64,000 bases of DNA, from contig NC_061118.1 in assembly GCF_002878395.1 (NCBI RefSeq), forward strand, positions 88,635,910 through 88,699,909, written 5' to 3'. The notes under the pieces were generated by a model. It was given only the letters and a program-made list of their open reading frames with translations. It did not search any database and had not been told where the DNA came from. Of the stretch, positions 37,534-48,168 are shown one piece after another; the stretch's first letter is position 1; the number at the start of each line of letters is the position of its first letter. The stretch is from Capsicum annuum. Taxonomy: Eukaryota > Streptophyta > Magnoliopsida > Solanales > Solanaceae. The position numbers and the translations under genes were made by a program.

Positions 37534-38111
37534 TAGGAGTGGTAATGGGGCGGTGAGGGTATGGTGTGGTGCAAGTTTTAGGCTATGTGGGTTGGAGTAA
37601 GTTTTTTTTAAATGGTGCGGTATGGGGCGGGTTGCGGGGTATATACTGGTTTAAATTTTAAAAAAGCTAAAATTTAGTATTATTCTCCTGAATCTACCAA
37701 AAATCATATGCATTTTTTACTTAAAATTTTATCATTCTTAAAACAAAAAATATAACACTATAAATAAATAATTTCATAAATCTTCTTTTCAAATCAATAA
37801 AATAATTTTATAACTTAAAATATCAAACAAAGTTTAAAGGTTTTCCTTACTAAATCACTTTGCAATGCATAGCTTATTTAATTTATCTATAGTAGGGACT
37901 TGAAAATATTGTAGTTGCCAATGGAGTTACAAATTTTTCAAAAATTAAATAAATAAATAAAAATATAGGGTGATGCAGTGCGGGTATGAGTTTGGGGTAG
38001 GTTTATGCAGGTTTAAAGGTAATGCGGTGCGATGTGGTGATGTTTTTAAATTTGCGAGTTCAGAAAAAACCCGCACCACATTCGCACCGCACCGTCCCAT
38101 TGACACCCCTA
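37534..38111. mobile_element. hAT-type MITE with 8-bp target duplication
   Basis: 578 bp. The left terminus TAGGAGTGGTAATGGGGCGG pairs with the right terminus read in reverse, TAGGGGTGTCAATGGGACGG. The flanking octamers are TTTCCAAT (37526-37533) and TTTCTAAT (38112-38119), one mismatch. An 8-bp duplication and a TAGGGGTGTCAA-type end are hallmarks of hAT-superfamily non-autonomous elements. Subterminal sequence is rich in GCGGTG/GCGGGT motifs on both sides (37535-37650, 37970-38095), possible transposase-binding repeats. No coding capacity. It lies within Athila protease-proximal sequence. Confidence 0.88.
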
Positions 38112-38119
38112 TTTCTAAT

Positions 38120-39695
38120 ACATGGTATTAAAATCTTATAGGGTCACTAAGTTTATTCTTTCCCCAAGTCACTCAAAGAATGGACCATATCATTATCACC
38201 AATTTGTATGGGGTGGTGAAACTCCCTGGGTCCTTCTGCTTATTCTACATCTTACTCATCAAAACTGAACTACATTCCTCCTGAGTTCCACCATCTCAAT
38301 ATCAATCATCTTTTCTTATTGTCCACCACATCCTTCAATTAATTTGTGTACTTATGCATACCCTACAAAATATCTAATAGTGGAAGTTAATATGAAGTTT
38401 TCTAAACGTGTCAAAGAACAACTTAAAATTTGAATTCTCTTTAGATTTTTTTAACTTTTATGGGAATGGTGGTGGTGATATCTTTTGTACATGCTCAGCT
38501 GCCTTAGATTTTAAGTATTCATATTTTCCTGAATTTTCAACCTTTTTGGTTTGCACTTGCTTCTCCTCGGCCTTCTTTGGGATTAAATCTACCTGTACCT
38601 CCTGAGTTTACTTTGGAGGTCTGTCAGTGAGATATTTACCACTCCTAAAGGTAATTGCCATCCCCTACTTCAAATTCTCTATGTCGTTTGGCAAAGCCCC
38701 TTGAGGTGGGTATTCTGGGCCTGAGCTAGTTGCCTCAACTGTATCTCTAAATTTTTCTGGGAAATTTACTGATTTTTAATCTCTACAGTCAGCTTTTTAT
38801 GATTTACCAGAATCTTTTTAAAGGTCTCTTCAATATTACTGGCCTGCATTTTCTGTTGTTGCTAAAACACTGAGTCTAAGCCTGATTGTTGCCCCATGAA
38901 TAGTAGGATTGACTCTACCACTTGTGATTGTAAGCATTACCTTAATTTAGGTTACCTTTCTATGCACTTTCCACAAAGTTAACTGACTTCGAGTTTCCTC
39001 CATATGATTCTGCAGAGTTAGTACTAATACCATAAATCTTACACCAATCTGGGGTCTGCTGGACTATAATTACATGAGCTTAAGGCTGATTTACACCCAA
39101 GTTGCTGAACTATGTCTTCATATGATTTTGCAAGACTTATAATTAAGCAACCAAAGTTATGACACTATCTACATCAATCTTTTCTGCAGGATTCTTCATT
39201 GTATTTTTAGACATGTCTCTCTACCATTTGGAATTGCCTTGCATAATTCAATTTAGCAAAGTATACAACTCATCATAAGTTTTCTCCAAAACTGTCACCT
39301 ACAGTTGAATTTAACAAAATATTTATTGTATGTTCAAGAGATTAAACAAACATGTGAGCCAACACCACATTCATATATTAATGGTGCAGGAAGTCCCTGA
39401 GAAGAGATTTAAGCCTCTCCCAAGTATGATATAAGTTTTTATCTAGCTTCTTATTAACATATAAAATGTTACTGCAGAACGTTACATTCTTGTCAAACGA
39501 GAAGAATCGGAGTACAAATCTCTTTGCTAGATCATCCCATGTCGCAATGAAGTTTGAAGGTTCTGCCTTTAATCATTTCTTTACATCCCCCAATAATGAG
39601 AAGGGGAAGAGAGTGAGCCCTACATAGTCAGTGGAGACTCTAGTAAGGATGAATGTATCACTGATCCCTAAAATGTTCTGCAAATGGACTTTTGG
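38120..39695 (-). pseudogene. Athila gag remnant, capsid and tail
   Basis: Minus-strand translation across frames gives capsid-like text: ISDTFILTRVSTDYVGLTLF (about 39670-39610), then FIATWDDLAKRFVLRFFSFD (about 39555-39495), then LYHTWERLKSLLRDF (about 39430-39385). Toward the C-terminus, LRQLAQAQNTHLKGL followed by LPNDIE-type residues (about 38740-38680) and AITFRSGKYLTDRPP (about 38660-38615) match the Athila gag-pro junction. LKKSKENSNFKLFFDTFRKL (about 38450-38395) then HINFHY, and QKDPGSFTTPYKL (about 38245-38205), lead to protease. Stops and shifts abound. It is separated from its N-terminus by the solo LTR at 39696. Confidence 0.82.
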
Positions 39696-42335
39696 TGCAA
39701 AACCCCAAACTTTCCATAAGCCTAATTTCATCTCTATAACATTAAGGAATAATTTCCAAAGTGAGTAACATTTAAATCATCTATAATTCTCCTAATTTTA
39801 ACTTTTTATCATGTGGGAAATTGAATTATCTTTCCAACGATGTAAGACTCGCCCAAATTCAATAACCGAGCAAGAATTATGGTTTATTGAGGTTTCTGTC
39901 ATAAAGCACTGTTATTCAGACCCTTAGCATGTCGCAAAAAGGAGTAATATCCCAACTGTCAATTTTCAGTAGCCTGGCGCGATTGTGGCACATCGCACTG
40001 AAGTTTCAAGTCCCAACCAGTGGGACAACGCGATGACTCCACATCACGGTGACCATCAGATTCCCATTCGTCAATTTCCAGTGAGCCACCGCAATAATGG
40101 CGGTGGCCCATAAAATCAGGCTTCTAGTTAAATTTTTCCAGTTTTATCAAGGGTTAAAAGGGGGTATTTTGGACAATTATCCTACCCCTCATTCCATCCA
40201 AAACATAAAATCTATCATATTACAAAGCTCTTTATGCCCTAAATCCTCTTTCTCTTCAAAACAAAAACCCTAAGCATCCAAATCCTCTTTCAAAAAACTT
40301 AAGAATTCACCATAGTTTTTACAAATTGAGTAAAGATTCAAGACTCCTAAGTCAAAAGCTTCAAGAACCCTCATTCAAGAGTTCCAATAACATCTCAAAA
40401 GCAAGTTTTTCATCCAAGTTTATCAATCTAAGGTATGTGGGGTATTGAACAAGGGTAATCCTTTCACCCTTGTTCCCAAAGGCTTATTTAAACTACGATT
40501 TCTCTACAATTTATGATATTTTTCATGAAATTGAATTAGGGTTTTTCACCCATTGTAATTGGTTGCAAGCTTTTGATGTTTCTCATGAATTGAGTGTCTA
40601 ATGGCATGATTTTTACATGTTTTCTTGAGAAATTACAGCTGGGTATATACCCTATGATTTTAATCCTTGAGAAGTTAATAGTTGAAATGTTTGAGATATT
40701 GAAGTATATAAGTATGTTGAGATTTTGAGACAAATTGCTGAAATTTTCAGATTTCTACATAGGTTATGAATCTATATGCTATCTATTATGCTTTTGATGA
40801 GTTTTAACTTGAGATTGAATTATGGGTTATTAAACCCTACTTGAGACTTGCAATTTGATGAACTATTGTACGATAAGCTCCCATGATTTGAGTGTTTTGA
40901 GATTGTTGAAAAATATTTTGACCTAATGGTCATTCATCTTTGAAATCCACTTTCCTATATGAGAGTACAAATTTGATTATTGGGTTCGTGGTGAACCATG
41001 AAATTATTTCTAAAAGTAGATATTTTATGAGATGAGTGCAAATAATCTAAAGGGAGTAGTATTTAGCACTGAGCAGGTAAGTTACTATAGTTTCTTACCC
41101 CAAAACTATGTGCCACCATAGGTTGGGTCTGAGGCCGAGTTTATGATTATCATTAGGCCTAAGGCCGAGTTGATATTGGGCCTGAGGCTAAGTTTGTTTA
41201 GTTATCAATGGACCTAGGTTATACTCCCTAGCAAGAGTATGACGCCTCTCCCCAACGTGAGGTCTCTTCCTTAGGAGGAAAAAATATTGGACTTCATGTA
41301 ACTCGCATGGTTTATGTCAGTTAAGAGAACTTCCTAAACTAAAGTATTTTCCATTGAGATAGAATATTTTCCCTTAAAAATAAAAATTTGAGATAAGATA
41401 TTTTCCTGTAAAACTAAAATACTTTCCCTTAATATGAATATTTTTTTCCCTAAACCTTTAAATGAGATATTTTGCTAACGCGAATGAAATTTCTTCAAGT
41501 ATGTTCCAAAGTTATATGATTCCAAATTCCAAGTATTTGATTTGAGTTCAAAAGAGTTGAGTTCTTGAGCATTGAAGAAGTTTTACTCTCCATGAGACAT
41601 ATGCATGTGTTGAAAGTATTGTTTAACATTTCCTTCAACCTATGAGTAATGAAAATAAGAGAGGAGTATAGATTTTAAAGCCAAAGTAGAATGACTCATG
41701 AGATTTGTACTATATGCTTCATTATATATGATTTATGAGATTCAGATTTCAGCTTTTACTCAAGCTATGTAAGTCATTATATCAGCATGCAAATTTTCTA
41801 AATTGATGATAATGTTTATTTAAATGGATACACCCCCATATACTCATTATATTCCCAAGTGTTGATCCACATATATGTCTATGTGATACATTGTCTCATA
41901 ATGATGGTACAAGTTGTAGTATGTGCAGTCAAAATCAGATAGTTGCAGATTCCAGCCAGCAACTGATGAGTCCTCCTATTTCGGGGACTTCAGTTAGATT
42001 CACTATTTTTTTTTAATTTTTTATTCTTGAGTATTGATTAGTGATAGTTGCGGTCGCATCCTTTATATCTAGAATTAGTATTGGTAGAGGCTTCATAGAC
42101 AGTCAGTAGAGTTAGTGTATTCAATTTTAGTTTTTATTTTAAAAGCAGAGTTATAATCCTGTGAATTCAGTTTTGTATTGATTAGATTCAGAAAAGAGTT
42201 ATCTTCCTCTGATATTGTACAAATTTATGTATTTTATTTAGTTGCTTATGAGTTTTCCTGCAGAATGGTTAGCTTAGGGTCACTTGTGACCCTAAGCACC
42301 GTGTGACATTTGAGACCATTTTTTTGGGAGTTACA
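39696..42335 (+). mobile_element. Solo LTR, Tekay-type, inside Athila gag
   Basis: 2640 bp, opening TGCAAAACCCCAAACTTTCC (from TGTAACACCCC) and closing GGGAGTTACA. Internal landmarks match other Tekay LTRs here: TTCTCCTAATTTTAACTTT, TCTTTCCAACGATG, AGGTATGTGGGGT at about 40432 (also at 26654 and 32983), and CTAAGCACCGTGTGACAT. The flanking pentamers tttgg and tgtag do not match, so the duplication is lost or the edges are a few bases off. Removal rejoins the two parts of Athila gag. A GGCCTGAGGCCGAGTT phrase occurs three times at 41126-41195. Confidence 0.78.
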
Positions 42336-42510
42336 TGTAGATCGTCATATGACAGGCCTATAAAATTCTCACATGTGTGCAACAATTGCACCATATTATT
42401 TTTAAGCTCTAATGTACCTCCAGGTTTTGATCTACAAATGATAAAGTAACACCGGTTATGAATATTGCCATATTGTGAACTACCCCGCGGAGTGGTTGGT
42501 CTTTAGCCAT
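42336..42510 (-). pseudogene. Athila gag N-terminus
   Basis: Minus-strand ATG at 42510-42508 begins MAKDQPLRGVVHNMAIFITG. After one frameshift near 42405 the text reads ELKNNMVQLLHTCENFIGLS then YDDLH, running up to the solo LTR at 42335. The MVQLL-x-x-x-x-x-F-x-G pattern leading to a D-x-H motif is the conserved start of the Athila capsid region. It continues at 39695 with (P)KVHLQNILGIS. Confidence 0.7.
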
Positions 42511-42775
42511 TAGTGCAAGAATAACTTATTTCTTATGAATTTGGCATATCTGATAGAGAAGTGCTACTTCTCTCCTTAGATGGTGTAAGCATAGCTTAAG
42601 TTTACAATATGTGTCAGTCAAATTTTTTTCCCTTGCTAGCTTAGGTGAGTTTCAAACCTTTGTGCAAATTCAGAAGCTATGATTAAGTTTTTAGAACTTA
42701 TGAAACTAAATAGCAAAACTAAAAGTAAGATAGTTGCCAATTTTCAATTTTGCAATAACTAGGTCAAAAACTTAT
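42511..42775 (-). other. Athila leader with degenerate primer region
   Basis: On the minus strand the LTR end (…GGATCACA) is followed by ATAAGTTTTTGACCTAGTTA. This recalls the Athila primer region (TTTTTGGCGCCGTTGCC type), heavily mutated. The remaining leader shows no frame. Confidence 0.5.
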
Positions 42776-43801
42776 TGTGATCCTTGATTAAATGCAAGTG
42801 TCTGTGGTCATCCATGTAGTAAAGTGACCTTTAAATGCCAAGTATCGATCCCACAGAGACTTGTGCTCAACAACAATCTAATTCTAGTGTTACTCAAGAG
42901 ATTAAACAAGTGCTAAATTTAACCGAGATAGTTTGAGATTTGAAACTATATACTAAATATGAAAATGACAATGGTCCAACTTTGGATTGCAAACAATATA
43001 TGGAGAGTCTCCAAGGTTGAGGCATTTACTTCAAATCATGCATAATAATGGTTTCTAGTTCTTGCTAGTGTTTATCAAGACTATTGATCTATGGGGTTGA
43101 TATTATAACTTGGGAATGGCCATCCTCTAAGTAATCTACCCAAATTAATCTCATAACTACATTGTTGAGCGAGGATATGAGTCTTCAACTTGGAAGCATT
43201 AAATTATATTCCCATTTCATTAACCAAGTGGAGAATTTAGGTATATATCTATCCTATACATAGATCATGCTTTAACAATCAGATTCTAATGATTAAATAC
43301 ATGATCCACACCCCTTACATTCTTTTTTTGTCCCTCAACTCCTATAGTTAATTCATTTTGGAACTATAATTTATTCTAAAGTTCATAAATATTTAGAATA
43401 GTAAAACAAGAGCATAAGAATAGTCACATAATTGATAAACACATGGACCAACTATAAACCACAACTAAATAATCATGTTTGTAGCCTTAAACCTAGAATG
43501 AGGGTGTTTCTACTCATGGTCTTATAATGGATCACAAAAATAAATTTCAAGTATAAAAACAAAAGTAAACTAAAGATAGGATTAAAAACCTAATTTCAGC
43601 CTTCTCCAGTGTATTTACATCCCTAAAAGTTGTCCAAGGTGTGTGCAATCAAACCCAGGTGTCTTATTTATAGTATGAGAGAAAGTGGCTATTTTGTTAC
43701 CATGGTCGTGTCATACTTGTATTTCTCCACATTTAGGGGCAAGGCACGCCCTTAACATAGATACACAATATTTTGTGACATGTTTTTTTGTCTTGGGGCA
43801 T
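42776..43801 (-). repeat. Right (5') LTR of the Athila-type element, part 1
   Basis: Matches 24990-25884 and the start of 34481-35086. It is interrupted at 43801 by the 5.9-kb non-autonomous element and resumes at 49706. Joined length is 1498 bp, against 1501 bp for the left LTR. Confidence 0.85.
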
Positions 43802-45330
43802 TGATGTGTGAGCAGATGCTAACACATTTGGGGCTTTTAACTCAGAATAATTGAAAAGTCTTAAGCAACTTTTGTCATTTTTTATTGTTTTCTCTTTGAT
43901 ATTTCAGTAAAAGTGAAGATGCAAGAGAACCAACATTAATGAAGGCAAAAAAGTTGATTTCTAAGCTAGTAGAGAGGGAAGTATAGCTGATGACTTGTCT
44001 GATAAGTCATCAGCCTTGTGATAAGCTATCAGAGTTGTCATCAGCCATAGACAGAGAAAGAGATTCAACTAGAAAAAGTGATGACAACCTGTGATAGGCC
44101 ATCAGAGTTGTGATCAGCCTTCAGGCTCGTTGTCAGGCTTAGGCAGTGCTTGAGGATATAAAGTGAAGAAGCGACGACAATTCTAATAAGTCGTCACATG
44201 TCTGATAAGCCGCCAGGCTTCATCGTCAGCTGAAGACAAAACTTGTTTAAATGTGAAGAGGAGCTGACAACATTCTTGATAAAGCATCAGACTCCTGATA
44301 AGCCATCACACATGTCATCGTCTGTCCGAGAAAATACTATGATCTATGATTTTTTTTCATAATTAGGATCAAGTATTTAAAACATATTTTAGGGTTTTCT
44401 AATCGAAAAGAGTGGAACATCTTGAACTTATTCCAAAGGCAAAGACACCTCTTTTTGGGGCTCAAAAACTTAGAATTCAATTTTCAACTCTTTGATTTGG
44501 TTGTGGAAATTTTCTGTTAAACTTAGAATAGAATCAACTTTAGACTTCATTGTTTGTAAGTTTAATTACTTTGAATGATGATTACAATTGTTTCTATCTC
44601 TTTCTTTCTCATGTGGAACTAAAACCCATAATTAGGGTTGTGGGATCTATGATTATTCTCCTATGGATTTAATAGTTGGTTAGGGTTTAAGTGATTGTGG
44701 GGACATCTTGATAATTCCTTTGTTATGATAGTTATTTATTGGTGGCAAACAAAAAATCCCGCCTTATGTTGATTTGGTCGAACTGAGAAATAAACTAAAG
44801 GTAGTGAATTATCAATAAGGATTTGGGAAAGTTAAGCTCCCATCTAATGATTAATGCTGCAACAAGATTGATCAACTTGAGATAAAATCAGTATGAATAG
44901 AATGATTTCCTAAGTTTGAGAGAATTAGGGAGTTCAACATCTAGGCAGGTTGAGAAACACTTAGATGGACTGTTGAAACTGATAATTTGGTGTTTACCAC
45001 AAGTCATGCCCAATATTACAGTTATTATTTAATGTGGATCAATAATCATAGTGATCACAACCCTAGTTCCTCTCTATCACTAATTTAAACTATTGAAATT
45101 TTAGTTTTGAGCTCTGAAGCAAGTTAAAACTTTAACATTTGTTTGATCATCAAAAAAACCCCATTTCATATTTTCGTATTTTTTTGAATTCAACTTATAG
45201 GTATAGTTTCAAATTAGTTTAATCGCCACTCATATTGTTCTTCGTGGATTCGACCCCGACTCTAAAGTTGGGTAAATATATTGATGATGACCGCCTTATA
45301 CTAAATTGATGTATAAGTTGAGTGTTATCA
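43802..45330 (+). repeat. 5' LTR of the 43802-49700 element
   Basis: 1529 bp, TGATGTGTGAG to GTGTTATCA. It aligns with 48169-49700 over its whole length with scattered substitutions and few gaps. It contains a dyad-motif cluster at 44000-44308 and, near the 3' end, CTCGTGGATTYGACCCC-type sequence (45240-45260), common in Athila LTR ends. Confidence 0.92.
44000..44308 (+). repeat. Cluster of seven TGATAAGYYRTCA-type dyad motifs
   Basis: Thirteen-base units at 44000, 44019, 44092, 44184, 44203, 44277 and 44296. Examples are TGATAAGTCATCA, TGATAAGCTATCA, TGATAGGCCATCA and TGATAAGCCATCA. The TGAT and ATCA arms make each unit an imperfect inverted repeat with a 5-bp centre. The cluster recurs in the 3' LTR at 48367-48675. 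It lies in the likely U3 region, so binding of a host factor is one possibility; GATAAG also matches the plant I-box core. Confidence 0.75.
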
Positions 45331-45350
45331 AAAACGGCGCTGTTGTCAGA
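45331..45350 (+). other. Primer binding region, Athila/Tat type
   Basis: AAAACGGCGCTGTTGTCAGA follows the 5' LTR end directly. The family site is TTTTGGCGCCGTTGCCGGGG, complementary to a tRNA-Asp in Athila as I recall it. GGCGC-GTTG is retained, the rest diverged. Confidence 0.7.
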
Positions 45351-45480
45351 GACCAATGTGGCGTATTGAGTTGGTTTGGAATTTTAGCCTACTAGCTTGA
45401 ATTCAAACTTGTAAATATTTGTTTTAGTTTTCTTTTATTTCTTATGTTAGGTAGATTTTTATTTTAGTTTACTTATTACT

Positions 45481-46551
45481 ATGGCATCGTGGAATGAACA
45501 TGAGCTTGGTGGTTGGAAATTTTATCTTGATGATTCATGCCCATATTATGATGGACCTTACTTTTGGAAAGATTACCGATATGCTCCCTGGAGAGAGATG
45601 TGTGCACCATCTGCATCCTACTGAGAGTATAATTTTTATTTATGTGGTGGTCAAGATGGACATTAGAGTGATTTCCCAAATGCCCCCTCCCCCTATTGCG
45701 GTAACCCAAATTCTAGTTTTTCTTATGATTTGATAGGTCTTATGGTCAAGAAAAAGAAGAACAAAGCACTGGTAAGAGTGGCATTGAAGCTATGTTTTAG
45801 CGAATGTTGGATCTCTAAAAAAAAGGTATGATATCATAAGTGATATGCATCAAGGAATGAAGCAATCATTCATGAGGAGATAGATATAGAGGTCAATCAT
45901 TCAAAGCATTCTTCTATATTATGTTTAGATGATATCTTGTCTGTGGAATCATTTAAAATAATGGAAGAGTGTAAAGATGAGGAGAAATAACCCTCTATTG
46001 ATGTTGAACTTGATGATGAGCAACCCTTGGTGATTTCCCAACCAACCGAACCAACCTTGAGAGATGATGCCAAGATTGAGAAAATAGTGCTAGAGGCAAA
46101 AGAAGAAACCAAGCCAATCTCTTATAAAAATTCTAGCCCAATTCAGGGTGAAGAAGTATAGAAGGATGCAACTCCAAAATTAGGGAGAAGACCTCACTCA
46201 AATCACTTTTCAACATTATGCTTAGTGGATGTGATGAAAGTCAAATCACCCAAGCAATTGATAAATTTTGCAATTGAGGAAGAAATTTCCTATATTTTGG
46301 AGTTTGTCATGCCGAAAGTGTATAATACAACCCCAATCTTGAAGGCCAAGAAGCTTAAAGATTGATGTCCATTTAGTGGCTTTTTAAGATTCTCACCGTT
46401 GCCAAATAAGCCCACACGAAAGTTTGGTGCAAAATTGGGCAAGCGGTTCATGTCTTCGAAGTAGCGTGATATAAATTTCCTTATCATGCTCTCACATTTT
46501 CCCAATGCACCTAAAAGATATAAAGATCGAAAGATGGTTCGACGATTCTAA
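45481..46551 (+). pseudogene. Decayed long ORF of unknown function in the LARD-like element
   Basis: ATG at 45481 opens a 47-codon stretch (MASWNEHELGGWKFYLDDSC, then a YYDGPYFWKDYRYAPW-type string), ending at TGA 45622. The same frame continues coherently past the stop with EYNFYLCGGQDGH and NAPSPYCGNPNSSFSYD. After a slip near an A run at 45818-45826, a second frame stays protein-like to TAA at 46549. It begins EVNHSKHSSILCLDDILS; an acidic middle (VELDDEQPLVISQPTEP, EKIVLEAKEETKPI) follows; the basic tail reads RFSPLPNKPTRKFGAKLGKR and KRYKDRKMVRRF. About seven stops interrupt it. It shows no zinc knuckle, DxG protease or RT motif. The N-terminus is rich in Y, W, C and G. I do not recognise the family. 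The reverse-strand frames here are shadows. Confidence 0.6.
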
Positions 46552-48154
46552 TCGTCTAAGTGGAGGGATAAAGGATGAAGCACTTTTAAGGTATCTTGAT
46601 GAATTCTGAGTAGTCAAAATAACCTAGTCGTGTCGCGATATTAAATCATGCATTGCTTAGGAGGCAACTCAAGGTATTTTGTTGTTTGTATTCGTATTAT
46701 GTGATTGACATCAGATCTTCGCACCCATGGTGCCAAAGGTATGTTTCTAACTCTCTTGTTTTGGTTTGACACATTGGGGACATTACATGATTTTAAGTTG
46801 AGGGTGGGACTACTTGTGGGTATTGATGTCCTCTTGGGATTTTTGTTGTTGTGCCTCTTTTCTCCGAAGTTTTATTCCTAGTGCAGATTGAATGTTTAGG
46901 CGTATTGTGTTTTATTGTAAAATGTTGTAGTTGACTAGGAGAAATACAAGTACCTTATGCAGTTAACATGTTTTTGTTGATTTTTGAACACCTCTCCAAA
47001 GGTCTATTTTATAACTGTGTGATATGCATTTATGTGTGACCACTGTGCATCTTGTTATGGCATTAGTACTAGTGACATAATAACCATTGCTAAACACTTG
47101 CATGAACCAAATGGGTAGTAGCTTGTGATGTACTTTCGTGCCGTGTGTGTGTGAGATACTACCTAGTTCCCATTGTGTGTTAAATCCAAAACTTTCCTGG
47201 TTGGTCTTGCCATGGTTGTAGGATAGCAGTTAGGGAAGGATCATAGGTCATTGTTGATATTAGTTCATTTTTAGCCTAAATGACCTTCCATGTGTGAATA
47301 ATATCCCTTGATCCTGATTTTGAGCCTGAATGCCTATTCTTTTTACTATACCTATCATCTTTCTATTTGTATCATAATGAACCTATTTTGGCCCTGGTCC
47401 TCCTCGGACATTGTGCACTTTGACTTAGGAAAATAGCCTAAGTTGAGGGTGGCTATCATAGGGGTGCATGATGTAAAGTGAGTATGAAGAAGGGTAAAAA
47501 AATGCAAGGCTGAGTGTGGTAGAAAAAGAATGATAAAAGAAAAGTTGTGAAAAAAAATGAATGAATAAAAACTGCACCCACCTTGAATGTGCTTTAATCA
47601 AGAAAGGGAGAAATAAGGTAAAGGTTGATTAGTGAGACCTCAAAAATAGTGTAGTGCCAAGGAGGCTTAGAGATCATACCAGCCCCAAGCCTGTATTACA
47701 ATATAAAGAAAAGTCCTATAGATATCCTAACTTAACTGTCTAAAAGCTTCAGTAATGAAAATAAGGACAAGCTTATGGTATTTGGCATAAATTGACTGGA
47801 ACTTCTTTCTGAGAGTGAGTACCTCTTGACCGTCCCCGCATTGACATGCTTGAGATCACATATGAGTAAGGAGGGACCTTTTTATTATAAGGGCGCACTG
47901 GTTACATTGCTAGTTGCTAACTTTTTTGGATAGTGTAATATTGGTACATACATAGTTGTTGTTGCTGAATTGATGCTATATCTTGATTCCTAAGTGTTGC
48001 ATTGTTGTTCTTCAATAATATGCACAGTTGTTTTTTAAATTAATTGACCTTGGAGATGGTGAAGATGTTTTGAGCTAAAATGGATGATTTACTACCGAAT
48101 GTATTTTGTATCCTCTTAGTTATGTTTTAGTTGCTTGAGGACAAGAAATTGTTT
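46552..48154 (+). other. 3' internal region of the LARD-like element
   Basis: Non-coding. At 46627-46675 it has CGTGTCGCGATATTAAATCA followed by GCTTAGGAGGCAACTCAAGG, equivalent to the minus-strand block at about 36920-36972 in the Athila host. The phrase AAGTTGAGGGTGG appears at 46795 and 47432, echoing the terminal purine tract. No frame above 60 codons on the plus strand. Confidence 0.6.
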
Positions 48155-48168
48155 TAAGTTGAAGGTGT
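48155..48168 (+). other. Polypurine tract region of the LARD-like element
   Basis: AAGTTGAAGGTGT directly before the LTR start TGATGTGTGAG, preceded by GCTTGAGGACAAG. The Athila-type tract is usually AAGTTTGGGGGTGT, so this copy has lost several G residues. Confidence 0.75.

Noticed and set aside
45479..46505. Minus-strand frames at 45479-45709, 45897-46112 and 46290-46505.
   Set aside because: They are antisense shadows of the plus-strand reading frame; the serine run mirrors acidic codons on the other strand.
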